The notes: generated by a model not told the origin, from the sequence alone. A stretch of 64,000 nt of DNA from Hoylesella loescheii (GCA_021531755.1 JADYUK010000002.1:124001-188000); one strand, 5' to 3'. Positions 8,696-18,605 are shown, counted from the first letter of the stretch. Numbers and translations are program-made.

Positions 8696-11368
8696 ATGAG
8701 CGAAGAAACAAACACGACAGACTACAAGCCTGCTAACCGTTTTGATGCATCCGTTGTCCACCATCTGTCGGGGATGTACCAGAGCTGGTTCCTCGACTAT
8801 GCCTCGTATGTGATTCTCGAGCGTGCCGTCCCCCATATCGAGGACGGCCTGAAACCCGTCCAGCGCCGTATACTCCACTCGATGAAGCGTATGGATGACG
8901 GCCGCTATAACAAGGTTGCCAATATCGTGGGGCATACGATGCAGTTCCATCCCCATGGCGATGCGTCGATAGGCGACGCCCTGGTGCAGATGGGGCAGAA
9001 GGACTTGCTGATAGACTGTCAGGGAAACTGGGGCAATATCCTCACGGGCTCACGCGCCGCGGCGCCGCGCTATATCGAGGCACGCCTGTCGAAGTTCGCG
9101 CTCGAGACAGTCTTCAACCCCAAGACGACACTCTGGCAGCTCTCTTATGACGGCAGGAACAAGGAGCCTGTCACGCTCCCCGTCAAGTTCCCGCTGCTGC
9201 TGGCACAGGGTGCCGACGGTATCGCTGTGGGCCTGTCGAGCAAGATTCTGCCACACAACTTCAACGAGCTGTGTGACGCGGCTATAGCCTCGCTGCGTGG
9301 TGAGGACTATTCGATATACCCCGACTTCCCCACGGGAGGCTCAATAGACGTGTCTAAGTATAACGACGGGCAGCGCGGCGGGAAAGTCAGGGTGAGGGCA
9401 AAGATAGAGAAGCTCGACCAGAAGACACTCGTCATACGTGACATACCCTTCACCAAGAACTCAGAGACCCTCATAGCGTCGATAACATCGGCCATAGACA
9501 AGGGCAAGATAAAGGCGCGGAAGGTGGAGGACCTCACAGCGGCACAGGTGGAGATACAGGTTCATCTCGCGCCTGGCATATCGTCTGACAAGACCATTGA
9601 CGCCCTCTACGCCTTTACCGACTGTGAGGTGAGCATATCCCCCAACTGCTGTGTCATAAAGGATGACAAGCCGGAGTTCCTCTCTGTCTCTGATGTCCTC
9701 GACGCCAGCGCGCAGCAGACGAAGAATCTCATAAGGCGTGAGCTTGAGATACGCCGCGGCGAGCTCATGGAGCAGCTCTTCTACGCATCGTTAGAGAAGA
9801 TATTCATCGAGGAGCGCATATACAAGGACCGCAAGTATGAGCAGGCTCCTGACCTCGAGGCGGCATGCCGGCATATTGACGACCGCCTGACACCATTCTA
9901 TCCGCAGCTGGTGCGTGAGGTGACGAGGGATGATATCCTCCGCCTCATGGAGATAAAGATGAAGCGCATACTCAAGTTCAACAAGGACAAGGCCGACGAG
10001 ATAATGGCCAACATCAAGGCCGAGGTGGCTGAGATAGACCGTGACCTGGCACATCTCACAGATGTAGCGTGCGAGTGGTTCAGGTATCTCAAGGAGAAAT
10101 ATGGCGCAGCACATCCAAGGCAGACAGAGATACGCAGCTTCGAGAACATCGACGCTGTGCGTGTGGTAGAGGCCAATGAGAAGCTTTATATCAACCGCCA
10201 GGAAGGATTCGTGGGGACAGGGCTGAAGAAGGACGAGTTCGTCTGCAACTGCTCTAACCTCGACGATATCATCATATTCTACCGCAGCGGCAAATATAAG
10301 ATAATCAAGGTGGCGGAGAAAGTCTTCGTGGGCAAGAATGTGATACATGTGCAGGTGCAGAAGCGCAATGACACACGCACCATATACAATGTCGTATACC
10401 GTGACGGCAAGCAGGGAGTGTACTATGTCAAGCGCTTCAATGTCACCAGCTTCACACGCGACAGCGAGTATGACCTCACGAAGGGCACGCCACAGTCACG
10501 CATAGTCTACTTCTCTGCCAACCCCAATGGCGAGGCGGAGATAATCAAGGCCACTATGGAACCAGGGCCTAAGGTGAAGAAGCTCTTCCTTGAGTACGAC
10601 TTCAGCACCCTCGCCGTAAAGGGACGCACAGCGGCAGGAAACATATTCTCAAAGCATCCTATCCACCGCATATCGCTGAAGCAGCGCGGCCACTCTACAC
10701 TAGACGGGCGCGATGTGTGGTTCGATGGGGATGTAGGGCGGCTCAATTACGAGGGACGGGGCAGGTACCTCGGCAAATTCAATGATACTGACCGCATACT
10801 TGTCGTCCTCGACAACGGAGACTTCTACATAACCGGTTTTGAGCTCGACAACCATTACGAGCAGAATATCCTTGTCATTGAGAAGCTCGACACGGAGAAG
10901 CCATGGACCCTCCTCTTCAACAATGGCGAGCAGCAGGGACAGGTATACATGAAGCGCTTCCGCATGGATGGCGCTACGAAGCGTGTCCAGAACATGTTGC
11001 TCGACCCACGCTCGCGCATAGCGCTGCTTACCGATACGCCTTATCCGTTAGTGAAAGTAAGCTTTGACAATACTGACACGCTGCAGCATGAGCCCCTCAC
11101 TGTCGACTGTGAGCAGTTTGTCGATATCAAGGTGGCTGGCTTCAAGTCAAAGGGACGCCGTGTGGCCGTGTGGCCTGTCTCTGCAGTTGAGGAGATGGAG
11201 CCTGTGCGCAAGCCAGAGCCCAAGGATGATGGCAGCGGCCCAGACAGTGGCGATGACACCATGAACCAACCTCAGCCGTATGAGAATCTCGACCCTGACG
11301 CCGGCAAGAGCGAGCAGCAGGTGGCAGACGAGATAACAGGACAGCTAAGTTTTAAATTCGACGACTGA
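8696..11368 (+). CDS. parC: DNA topoisomerase IV / gyrase-type subunit A
   Basis: The 890-residue subunit cuts and rejoins DNA in a type IIA topoisomerase. The N-terminal winged-helix region contains HFPHG-like MQFHPHGDASIG and the active-site tyrosine Tyr126 in AAAPRYIEARLSK. Tower, coiled-coil and a C-terminal beta-propeller-like region follow, and the tail is acidic. A GTG start at 8630 is possible, but the ATG at 8696 (MSEETNTTD) gives the usual N-terminus. No ParE/GyrB partner lies in the window. Bacteroidetes carry a second, true GyrA, and the shortened C-terminal domain here favours the ParC-like paralogue. The stop overlaps the next start by one base (ATGA). Confidence 0.9.
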   Translation: MSEETNTTDYKPANRFDASVVHHLSGMYQSWFLDYASYVILERAVPHIEDGLKPVQRRILHSMKRMDDGRYNKVANIVGHTMQFHPHGDASIGDALVQMGQKDLLIDCQGNWGNILTGSRAAAPRYIEARLSKFALETVFNPKTTLWQLSYDGRNKEPVTLPVKFPLLLAQGADGIAVGLSSKILPHNFNELCDAAIASLRGEDYSIYPDFPTGGSIDVSKYNDGQRGGKVRVRAKIEKLDQKTLVIRDIPFTKNSETLIASITSAIDKGKIKARKVEDLTAAQVEIQVHLAPGISSDKTIDALYAFTDCEVSISPNCCVIKDDKPEFLSVSDVLDASAQQTKNLIRRELEIRRGELMEQLFYASLEKIFIEERIYKDRKYEQAPDLEAACRHIDDRLTPFYPQLVREVTRDDILRLMEIKMKRILKFNKDKADEIMANIKAEVAEIDRDLAHLTDVACEWFRYLKEKYGAAHPRQTEIRSFENIDAVRVVEANEKLYINRQEGFVGTGLKKDEFVCNCSNLDDIIIFYRSGKYKIIKVAEKVFVGKNVIHVQVQKRNDTRTIYNVVYRDGKQGVYYVKRFNVTSFTRDSEYDLTKGTPQSRIVYFSANPNGEAEIIKATMEPGPKVKKLFLEYDFSTLAVKGRTAAGNIFSKHPIHRISLKQRGHSTLDGRDVWFDGDVGRLNYEGRGRYLGKFNDTDRILVVLDNGDFYITGFELDNHYEQNILVIEKLDTEKPWTLLFNNGEQQGQVYMKRFRMDGATKRVQNMLLDPRSRIALLTDTPYPLVKVSFDNTDTLQHEPLTVDCEQFVDIKVAGFKSKGRRVAVWPVSAVEEMEPVRKPEPKDDGSGPDSGDDTMNQPQPYENLDPDAGKSEQQVADEITGQLSFKFDD

Positions 11369-12144
11369 TGACACAACGCCTCTTATCCATACTGCTTCTC
11401 CTCATGCCAGCCCATGCAGTGATGAGCCAGGAAGCGCCATCCCCGCAGCGTCATGTCATAAACGCGAAGATGGCTGCCATAGGCTACAACTCTGTCCAGG
11501 ACACATACCTCTCGCCAGAGAGCTATGGCGGTGGAGAGCTGAGATACATATCCCACACCATACGTGAGACCGAGGGCCGCCGCTGGAGCCGTCTCATCAT
11601 CAACGAGGGCTATGGCGCCTATGGCAAGTCGCGCTCAGAGAATGGCGCGACACTGTCGGCAGCCTACCGCTTCCAGTACGGCCTCATGAGGGATATGGGC
11701 TTCACTGCAGGCCCGTTCAGTCTCAGGGCTGGCGTGCAGGGAGAGTTCATCGGCGGATTCATATACAACACACGCAACGGCAATAACCCAGCCCAGGCCA
11801 TAGTGTCGCTCGATGCCGGGCCCCTTGTCCATGCTGAGTACAGCCTCTCCAAGGTCCGGCTGTCATACGAGGCATCCTGTCCGCTGCTCGGACTGACATT
11901 CTCACCCGCCTACGGACAGTCATACTATGAGATATTCGAGCGTGGCAACTATGACCACAACGTTGTCCCTGTGACCATTGTCAGCATGCCAAGCCTGCGC
12001 CACACGCTGACGGCCGATATACCATTCCTCGGTGTCACATGGCGCATAGGATATCTTGGCGACTACAGGCAGCAGGATGTCAACCATCTGAAAAGGCATA
12101 TATACACATCCGCCTTTATGGTAGGCATTGTAGTAAGACGCTGA
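11368..12144 (+). CDS. DUF3316 family probable outer-membrane protein
   Basis: The 258-residue protein has a signal peptide (about 1-21, ending AVMSQE) and then alternating aromatic/Gly-rich strands consistent with a small beta-barrel. The sequence fits the Bacteroidetes DUF3316 family. Its start overlaps the topoisomerase stop by one base, so the two are translationally coupled. The function is unknown and no functional link to topoisomerase is apparent beyond the shared transcript. Confidence 0.8.
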   Translation: MTQRLLSILLLLMPAHAVMSQEAPSPQRHVINAKMAAIGYNSVQDTYLSPESYGGGELRYISHTIRETEGRRWSRLIINEGYGAYGKSRSENGATLSAAYRFQYGLMRDMGFTAGPFSLRAGVQGEFIGGFIYNTRNGNNPAQAIVSLDAGPLVHAEYSLSKVRLSYEASCPLLGLTFSPAYGQSYYEIFERGNYDHNVVPVTIVSMPSLRHTLTADIPFLGVTWRIGYLGDYRQQDVNHLKRHIYTSAFMVGIVVRR

Positions 12145-12274
12145 CAGTGCAGCCCACACGCCGGCTCACTCTCCCTCAGCAGCCATCGTCAGCCATGCTC
12201 CCTTCAGCCACAGCCATATCAAATCCAACCGTCCCTTTTATCTGTCTTTATCGTCCCTAATTATCCCATTCCCC

Positions 12275-13297
12275 ATGCACAAGCCATTCCCATCCACCAT
12301 CTTCCCCCTCCTCCTGCTCTATGCCATGACCTTCTTCTCGTGTGTGTCAGAGGATGAGTATGCAGACACCGCTGAGGGCAATCTGGAAGCCTTGTGGAGT
12401 ATCATGGACCAGCGCTACTGTTTCTTTGAGGAGAAAGAGAGGCAGCTGGGTGTCAACTGGGACGAGGTGCACGTGAGATACAGCAGGCAGGTGACAAGCG
12501 GGCTCTCTGCCGACCAGCTCTTTGAGGTTATGGGGAATATGCTCGGGGAGCTGCGCGACGGACATGTCAATATGTCCTCCTCTTTCGACCTCGCACGCAA
12601 CTGGTCGTGGAAGGAAGACTATCCCACCAACTTCTCGGACACTCTTCTGCGCCGCTATCTCACTACAGACTACCGTGTCTCAGGCGGACTGCGATACCGT
12701 ATGCTCGACGACAACATAGGCTACATCTACTGCCCTACATTCGAGAGCATGCCCGGTGAGGGCAATCTTGACGAGATACTCTATTATCTCGCTCCGACAA
12801 ACGGGCTTATCATCGATGTGAGGTCGAACAGTGGCGGACTGCTGACGGCTGCCGAGCGCCTTGCCTCACGCTTCACAGACAGTGAGATCCTTGTAGGATA
12901 CATGCGCCATAAGAGAGGTCCCGGACATAATGACTTCTCTGATATGCAGGAGCAGAGACTGTCGCCCTCAACACATCTGCGATGGCAGAAACGTGTCGTC
13001 GTCCTCACCAACCGCGGCGTATACAGTGCGGCGAATGAGTTCGTGAAGTATATGCGCGAGTGTGGTGCCACAATCATCGGCGACAAGACGGGTGGCGGAG
13101 CAGGCCTGCCATTCTCGTCAGAGCTGCCTAATGGATGGTCCGTGCGCTTCTCCGCATGCCCTATGTATGACACCCGCCAGCAGTCGACAGAGGACGGTAT
13201 AGAGCCGGACATCGCTGTGGCTATTACAGATGATGACTTCGCACGTGGACGGGACACTATCATAGAGCGCGCCCGCCAGCTCCTTGCCGGCCATTGA
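12275..13297 (+). CDS. S41-family peptidase lipoprotein
   Basis: The 340-residue protein starts with a lipoprotein signal (hydrophobic 9-20, Cys23 in FFSC) and carries a tail-specific/IRBP-like S41 protease fold. Visible parts are IGYIYCPTFE, the oxyanion segment DVRSNSGG (181-188), the nucleophile Ser251 in RGVYSAANEF, and IIGDKTGGGAG (267-277), which resembles the S41 Lys region although the Ser-Lys spacing is short. No PDZ domain is obvious. It probably acts in the periplasm, membrane-anchored. The substrate is unknown. A strong hairpin terminator lies 115 bases downstream. Confidence 0.88.
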   Translation: MHKPFPSTIFPLLLLYAMTFFSCVSEDEYADTAEGNLEALWSIMDQRYCFFEEKERQLGVNWDEVHVRYSRQVTSGLSADQLFEVMGNMLGELRDGHVNMSSSFDLARNWSWKEDYPTNFSDTLLRRYLTTDYRVSGGLRYRMLDDNIGYIYCPTFESMPGEGNLDEILYYLAPTNGLIIDVRSNSGGLLTAAERLASRFTDSEILVGYMRHKRGPGHNDFSDMQEQRLSPSTHLRWQKRVVVLTNRGVYSAANEFVKYMRECGATIIGDKTGGGAGLPFSSELPNGWSVRFSACPMYDTRQQSTEDGIEPDIAVAITDDDFARGRDTIIERARQLLAGH

Positions 13298-13411
13298 GTA
13301 GCTCTTTTATATTTATTGCCCGGCAAGCGGCCCCGACACGTTTGCATCATCGGCTATATCATAGGGACAAGCCCCCATTCAGACAAGCATGCATGGATGT
13401 CCGCCAAAACT

Positions 13412-13459
13412 TATCTCTGCTCATGATGAAGTTTTACCGGGCAGAGATACTTTTTTTAT
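13412..13459 (+). terminator. Rho-independent terminator after the S41 peptidase
   Basis: A 9-bp stem (TATCTCTGC 13412-13420 with GCAGAGATA 13441-13449) is followed by CTTTTTTTATT. The rest of the 379-base gap to the next gene shows no gene. Confidence 0.85.
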
Positions 13460-13676
13460 TGATTATATGTAGTAAATGGCACATGTGACGTGTCAAAGTG
13501 ATAGAGACAGGATAGGGAGGCGGTATTCTTCGCATAGCCTCTACCCCCTCATTATTATATTATGGTAAGGGCCGTCGACGGTCGCTGACTATACTGACGG
13601 GAGCCCTCTCTTGTCTCGCCGTGCACCAGATATCAATTAAATAAAAAAAACAATAACAACAACAATAACCATAAAC

Positions 13677-14483
13677 ATGTTACAGGCAAACCATATTGTG
13701 AAGCGTTATGGCCAGCATACCGCTCTCGATGATGTCTCCGTAAGCATTGGGCGTGGCGCAGTCTTCGGACTCCTTGGCCCCAATGGCGCAGGCAAGACGA
13801 CACTCATACGTATCATAAACCGCATAACGATGCCCGACAGTGGAGAGGTCATCTTCGACGGACATCCATTCCGCGCAGAGGATGTCCGCAGCATAGGCTA
13901 TCTCCCAGAGGAACGCGGACTATACAAGAAGATGGGTGTCGGCGAGCAGGCCATATATCTCGCACGCCTGAAAGGATTGTCACACTCTGATGCTAAACGT
14001 GAGCTGACCCGATGGTTCGAGAAATTCGACATCATGCCCTGGTGGCACAAGAAGCTGGAGGAACTGTCGAAGGGTATGCAGCAGAAGGTGCAGTTCATAG
14101 CCACTGTTGTCCACCGCCCTCCGCTGATGATATTCGATGAGCCGTTCTCTGGCTTCGACCCTGTCAACGCCGAGCTGCTGAAGAGGGAGATACTCTCACT
14201 CCGTGACGAGGGACATACCATCATCTACTCCACCCACAATATGGCGTCTGTCGAGGATGTCTGTGACTCTATCGCCCTTGTCAACAAGGGACGCATAGTG
14301 CTCCAGGGCTCTGTGCTCGATGTCAAGCGGCAGTTCTCCGACGGACGTTATGAGATTACGGCACAGGGAACGAGGGAGGAGGTCGACAGGATGGCGGCAC
14401 AGTTCAAGGATGTCACTATACGTGAGGTGCTGCCTTCTATGAACGATGTCTTCCTGAAGACCGTCGCTGCCACACATGAATGA
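13677..14483 (+). CDS. ABC transporter ATP-binding protein (NatA-like)
   Basis: The 268-residue cytoplasmic ATPase has Walker A GPNGAGKT (34-41), signature LSKGMQQK (130-137), Walker B LMIFDEP (150-156), the D-loop at SGFDP (158-162) and switch His187. A C-terminal extension follows, as in NatA-type exporters, which the downstream permease supports. The A/C-rich leader (AACAATAACAACAAC) just before the ATG replaces a Shine-Dalgarno site, as is common in Bacteroidetes. The transported substrate cannot be told; sodium, drugs or peptides are all possible for this class. Confidence 0.92.
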   Translation: MLQANHIVKRYGQHTALDDVSVSIGRGAVFGLLGPNGAGKTTLIRIINRITMPDSGEVIFDGHPFRAEDVRSIGYLPEERGLYKKMGVGEQAIYLARLKGLSHSDAKRELTRWFEKFDIMPWWHKKLEELSKGMQQKVQFIATVVHRPPLMIFDEPFSGFDPVNAELLKREILSLRDEGHTIIYSTHNMASVEDVCDSIALVNKGRIVLQGSVLDVKRQFSDGRYEITAQGTREEVDRMAAQFKDVTIREVLPSMNDVFLKTVAATHE

Positions 14484-14625
14484 TACAATACCAATCATCA
14501 TACACCATGTGGCAATGATGATGCCGTAACTCATGAGAATGAGAAAGGCAAGCATACATACATCAGGACAATAAACATACAATCCCCTAATTCCCATACA
14601 AATATAATCAACCAGCAGAACCACT

Positions 14626-15954
14626 ATGCATAATATATTCATCGTAATAGGCCGCGAGTACATGACACGTGTGAGGAAACGCTCTTTCCTCATACTCACT
14701 ATCCTCGTGCCCTTCCTCATTGTCGGCATCGTCACGCTGCCATTCCTCCTCGGCTCTGTCAAGGACGACAAGGAACGTCCTGTAGCCATAATAGACAAAA
14801 CAGGCCGCTATATGCCTCTGTTCACTGAGGCGCAGAAGACTGACAGCACACGCTGTGAGGGATATATCTTTGTCAAGGCCGACCGCAGCCTTGCCGCATA
14901 CAATACCGACGACTCCCCAGCAGATGTCGTTATAAACATCACAGGCAATCTCGCCAAAGACCCCTCAGCTGTCCGCATGTACAGCCGTGGAGAAATACAG
15001 CAGGACCTCCTCAACTATGTCGAGGCCACGCTTGGCCGCCAGGTACACGCTGACAAGATTGAGGCGTATAATATCCCGGAGCTAGAGAATATCATAGCCG
15101 ATATACAGCAGGATGTCAGTGTCAAGACCATCAAGTGGGACTCGCAGGGAGGCGAGACATTCTCATCGGGCGATGTCGCCATGGCTCTCGGCCTCATATC
15201 ATCCCTGCTTATATATATGTTCGTGCTGTCATACGGCGGAATGGTCATGCAGGGCGTGATGGAGGAGAAGACGAACCGCATTGTGGAGGTGATTATTGGA
15301 AGCGTACGGCCATTTGACCTCATGATGGGGAAGATAATCGGCATCATGCTCGTAGGCTTCACACAGATGCTTGTCTGGGGGCTCATGCTGCTGAGCATAT
15401 CAGCCTTGACGACAATCTCCCTGACTCCCGATGTCGCTGCCAGCTCAGCCATGATGGAAAGCTCTATGTCTGAGGCTATGGTAGAGGCCGCTCAGAACCC
15501 TGCAGTAGAGATAATGGCAGCACTCTCGACATTGCCACTCGCGGAGATAGCCATCCTCTTCGTCCTCTATTTCCTTGGCGGATACATACTCTACTCGTCG
15601 TTCTACGCTGCCATAGGTGCTGCCGTCAACTCGCAGGAAGACTCAGCACAGTTCATGATGCCTATGATGATTGTCATGGTCTTCTCTATCTATGCCGCGA
15701 TGGGAAGTATGGAGAATACCGACGGTCCTCTTGCCTTCTGGGCGTCAATGTTCCCGCTGACATCGCCTGTCGTCATGATGGTGAGGCTGCCCTTCGGTGT
15801 ACCGCTGTGGCAGGAGCTTCTCTCTGTTGGCTTGCTCTTCACTACTGCCATCTTCTTCGTCTGGATATCAGCAAGGATATACCGCATAGGAATCCTTATG
15901 TACGGGAAGAAGCCTACACTCAAGGATATGTTGAAGTGGATGAGGTATAAATGA
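14626..15954 (+). CDS. ABC-2 type permease (NatB-like)
   Basis: The 442-residue integral membrane protein has one N-terminal membrane helix (about 20-45), a large extracytoplasmic domain (about 46-185), then about five more helices (for example SSLLIYMFVLSYGGMVMQGV and LPLAEIAILFVLYFLGGYIL). This is the ABC2_membrane_3 layout. EEKTNRIVEVIIGSVRPFDLMMGK is the conserved coupling stretch, split here between the second and third helices. It follows the ATPase after 142 bases and almost certainly forms the exporter with it. Confidence 0.9.
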   Translation: MHNIFIVIGREYMTRVRKRSFLILTILVPFLIVGIVTLPFLLGSVKDDKERPVAIIDKTGRYMPLFTEAQKTDSTRCEGYIFVKADRSLAAYNTDDSPADVVINITGNLAKDPSAVRMYSRGEIQQDLLNYVEATLGRQVHADKIEAYNIPELENIIADIQQDVSVKTIKWDSQGGETFSSGDVAMALGLISSLLIYMFVLSYGGMVMQGVMEEKTNRIVEVIIGSVRPFDLMMGKIIGIMLVGFTQMLVWGLMLLSISALTTISLTPDVAASSAMMESSMSEAMVEAAQNPAVEIMAALSTLPLAEIAILFVLYFLGGYILYSSFYAAIGAAVNSQEDSAQFMMPMMIVMVFSIYAAMGSMENTDGPLAFWASMFPLTSPVVMMVRLPFGVPLWQELLSVGLLFTTAIFFVWISARIYRIGILMYGKKPTLKDMLKWMRYK

Positions 15955-16019
15955 CCTGATATCCCAGCCCCGCATAATGGACGGGGCCATAGAAAGGGAG
16001 ATATAAGGACATGAAACGG

Positions 16020-16084
16020 GGAAGCCCCCTCAGGCAGAGCTTGTTAGAGACTCTTGTCTCACTGCTCTGCCTGAGGGGGCTTCC
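16020..16084. terminator. 21-bp perfect nested hairpin between convergent genes
   Basis: A perfect 21-bp inverted repeat (16020-16040 with 16064-16084) flanks a 23-base loop that itself pairs GAGAC with GTCTC. It lies between the ends of the permease (15954) and the FKBP gene (16277), where a bidirectional terminator is expected. No T run follows on either side. The remainder of the 322-base gap has no gene. Confidence 0.6.
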
Positions 16085-16276
16085 TTGCTTATTGTTGTCT
16101 GCCTGTTCCGTTGTTGTTGTACTGGCGGCGGCGGGCTTACTGCTGGCCCATAAACGCTTGTCGCAAATCAGGGCATCAGATTCCAAATCAGTCTCGTTTT
16201 TATGTATGCCAGATTGTATCCGCCCTCCTGTGTCTTATAGGGATGTAAAGAAAGGATGAGTCTTGATGGTACACTC

Positions 16277-16867
16277 TTATATCCTCTTCTTCCATGCCTT
16301 CACGAGCGTCAAGTCGAATTTGAGCGTGCTGTAGGCTGGTATAGAGCTTTGGCTGCTTTTCCCGTATCCTAAGGCGTATGGGATGTATATCTCCCATCTG
16401 TCACCCGGCTTCATAGCCATGACGGCTGTTGTGAATCCGTCGATATACATGCTCGCGACACCCTTTGATACTGTCATTGTTTCAAGATTGTAGTCGCCAG
16501 TCCATGATGAGTCGAACGTATATCCCTCGGGATAAGACTCTGATGGCATGAGGCTGCCACTATAGTGTATGGCGACAGAGTCGGTATAGAGTGTTGGCTC
16601 GGCAGACGAGTCGCCTTCTGTCAGGACATGGGCTACGATATGGTCTGCTATGTTTGTCGTCTCCGTGTTCTTCGTGTATGCACGTATTATCTTCCACGAT
16701 TTGTCACCACTCTGCTGTGCTGAGCGTGCTTTCTCGTATATGGATGTGAAGAACGCGTCGTTACGTTCCTGCCAGTTGTCGAATTCTGTTGACTCGTCGC
16801 TTGTCTCGCTGCATGAGGCTATGAGCATCGGTATGGCGAGGAGGAGAGTGTATATCGTCTTGTTCAT
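16277..16867 (-). CDS. FKBP-type peptidyl-prolyl isomerase lipoprotein
   Basis: The 196-residue protein carries a lipoprotein signal (TLLLAIPMLIASC, Cys19), an alpha-helical spacer (25-60) and a C-terminal FKBP domain (about 85-192). FKBP signs are DSVAIHYSGSLM, FDSSW, the MKPGDRWEIYIPYALGYG segment and IPAYSTLKFDLTLV. It should act as a folding helper in the periplasm, tethered to a membrane. Some usual active-site aromatics are replaced, so isomerase activity is inferred, not shown. The gene lies downstream of glyS on the same strand. Confidence 0.9.
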   Translation of the reverse strand: MNKTIYTLLLAIPMLIASCSETSDESTEFDNWQERNDAFFTSIYEKARSAQQSGDKSWKIIRAYTKNTETTNIADHIVAHVLTEGDSSAEPTLYTDSVAIHYSGSLMPSESYPEGYTFDSSWTGDYNLETMTVSKGVASMYIDGFTTAVMAMKPGDRWEIYIPYALGYGKSSQSSIPAYSTLKFDLTLVKAWKKRI

Positions 16868-16952
16868 CTTGTTTTTTTCGTGAAGCGTTGGGTGTATGTC
16901 GTCGTCAGGAGGGTAGGGGGGAGATAAGGGAACGGTGCGTTGGCCGCCCCGT

Positions 16953-17050
16953 CCCCTGTTATTCCATATTCTTCAGCAGCGACGCGAAGCTTGCTCTGTC
17001 GCCCCTGTTATTTCATATTCTTCAGCAGCGACGCGAAGCTTACTTTGTCG
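16953..17050. repeat. 49-bp direct duplication of the glyS 3' end
   Basis: Two head-to-tail 49-bp copies (16953-17001 and 17002-17050) differ at only a few positions. The right copy holds the last codons and stop of glyS. The left copy repeats them just beyond the stop (minus-strand reading ends FASLLKNM then E). Confidence 0.9.
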
Positions 17051-18558
17051 CCGATGATGCCAAGGAGGTCGCTTATGGCTACTCGCTCCTGCTCCATTGT
17101 GTCACGATAGCGCAGTGTCACGGTGTTGTCCTCAAGAGTCTGGTGGTCGACAGTGACGCAGAATGGTGTTCCGATGGCATCCTGACGGCGGTAGCGCTTG
17201 CCTATCTGGTCCTTCTCCTCATATTTGCAGTTGAAGTGGAACTTCAGTCCGTCGATTATCTCCCGTGCCTTCTCTGGCAGTCCGTCCTTCTTTGTGAGAG
17301 GGAAGACGGCGAGCTTCACCGGAGCGAGGGCTGCAGGGAGATGCAGTACAGTGCGTGTCTCGCCGTTAGGCAGTTTCTCCTCCTCGTATGAGTGGCACAT
17401 GATGGACAGGAACATACGGTCGACACCGATGGATGTCTCGATGACGTATGGTGTATAGCGCTCGTTTGTCTCCGGGTCGAAGTATTCAATCTTCTTGCCA
17501 GAGAATTTGGCATGCTGTGAGAGATCGAAGTCAGTGCGTGAGTGTATGCCCTCTACCTCCTTGAATCCGAAAGGCATATGGAACTCTATGTCCGTCGCTG
17601 CGTTGGCGTAGTGGGCCAGCTTATCGTGGTCGTGGAAGCGGTAGTTCTCAGCTCCGAATCCCAGAGCCTGATGCCATGACATACGGCGCTCTTTCCACTC
17701 TTTGAACCATTCGAGCTCTGTACCCGGCTTCACGAAGAACTGCATCTCCATCTGCTCGAACTCACGCATACGGAATATGAACTGTCTTGCGACAATCTCG
17801 TTGCGGAAAGCCTTTCCTATCTGTGCTATGCCGAAAGGCACCTTCATGCGGCCTGTCTTCTGCACATTGAGGTAGTTGACGAATATTCCCTGTGCAGTCT
17901 CTGGTCTCAGGTATACTGTCGATGAGCCCTCGGCTGCCGCGCCCATCTCTGTCTTGAACATGAGGTTGAACTGCCTCACGTCGGTCCAGTTACGTGTGCC
18001 GGAGATAGGGCATACTATCTCCTCGTCGAGGATAATCTGCTTCAGTCCGTCGAGGTCTATTCCTCCCTCAGCGTTCATGACGTCCTGGAATCTCTTGTGC
18101 AGGGCATCACGCTTCTCTGCGAGCTCTGCCACTTTAGGCGATGTCTCACGGTACTGCTCCTCGTTGAAGCTGTCCTTGAATCTCTTTCTCGCCTTCTCGA
18201 CCTCCTTCTCTATCTTCTCGTCGTATTTGGCTATCTGGTCCTCGATGAGCACATCGGCGCGGTAGCGTTTCTTCGAGTCGCGGTTATCGATGAGAGGGTC
18301 GTTGAATGCGTCGACATGTCCTGACGCCTTCCATATTGTAGGGTGCATGAAGATGGCAGAGTCTATGCCGACGATATTCTCATGGACATTGACCATATAC
18401 TGCCACCAGTATTGCTTTATGTTGTTCTTCAGCTCAACGCCGTTCTGGCCGTAGTCATAGACAGCGCCCAGACCGTCATAGATTTCTGATGATGGGAATA
18501 CGAAGCCATATTCTTTACAGTGGCTTACGATTTTCTTGAAAACGTCTTCTTGTGCCAT
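17008..18558 (-). CDS. glyS: Glycyl-tRNA synthetase (single-chain, alpha2 type)
   Basis: The 516-residue enzyme charges tRNA-Gly with glycine. It is the single-chain eukaryote/archaea-like class II form, which Bacteroidetes use. Visible are the N-terminal SEIYDGLGAVYDYGQNG, motif 2 around AFRNEIVARQFIFRMREFEQMEMQ, the YVIETSIGVDRMFL motif 3 region, and a C-terminal anticodon-binding domain (about 395-516, LAPVKLAVFPL onward). Length is normal. The promoter box TAACTTTG lies 48 bases upstream. The 3' end is tandemly duplicated just outside the gene. Confidence 0.96.
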   Translation of the reverse strand: MAQEDVFKKIVSHCKEYGFVFPSSEIYDGLGAVYDYGQNGVELKNNIKQYWWQYMVNVHENIVGIDSAIFMHPTIWKASGHVDAFNDPLIDNRDSKKRYRADVLIEDQIAKYDEKIEKEVEKARKRFKDSFNEEQYRETSPKVAELAEKRDALHKRFQDVMNAEGGIDLDGLKQIILDEEIVCPISGTRNWTDVRQFNLMFKTEMGAAAEGSSTVYLRPETAQGIFVNYLNVQKTGRMKVPFGIAQIGKAFRNEIVARQFIFRMREFEQMEMQFFVKPGTELEWFKEWKERRMSWHQALGFGAENYRFHDHDKLAHYANAATDIEFHMPFGFKEVEGIHSRTDFDLSQHAKFSGKKIEYFDPETNERYTPYVIETSIGVDRMFLSIMCHSYEEEKLPNGETRTVLHLPAALAPVKLAVFPLTKKDGLPEKAREIIDGLKFHFNCKYEEKDQIGKRYRRQDAIGTPFCVTVDHQTLEDNTVTLRYRDTMEQERVAISDLLGIIGDKVSFASLLKNMK

Positions 18559-18605
18559 GTTCCTTTTTTTATTTCTTGTCTTGTTGTTCTGGTAAAATTC
18601 GGATG

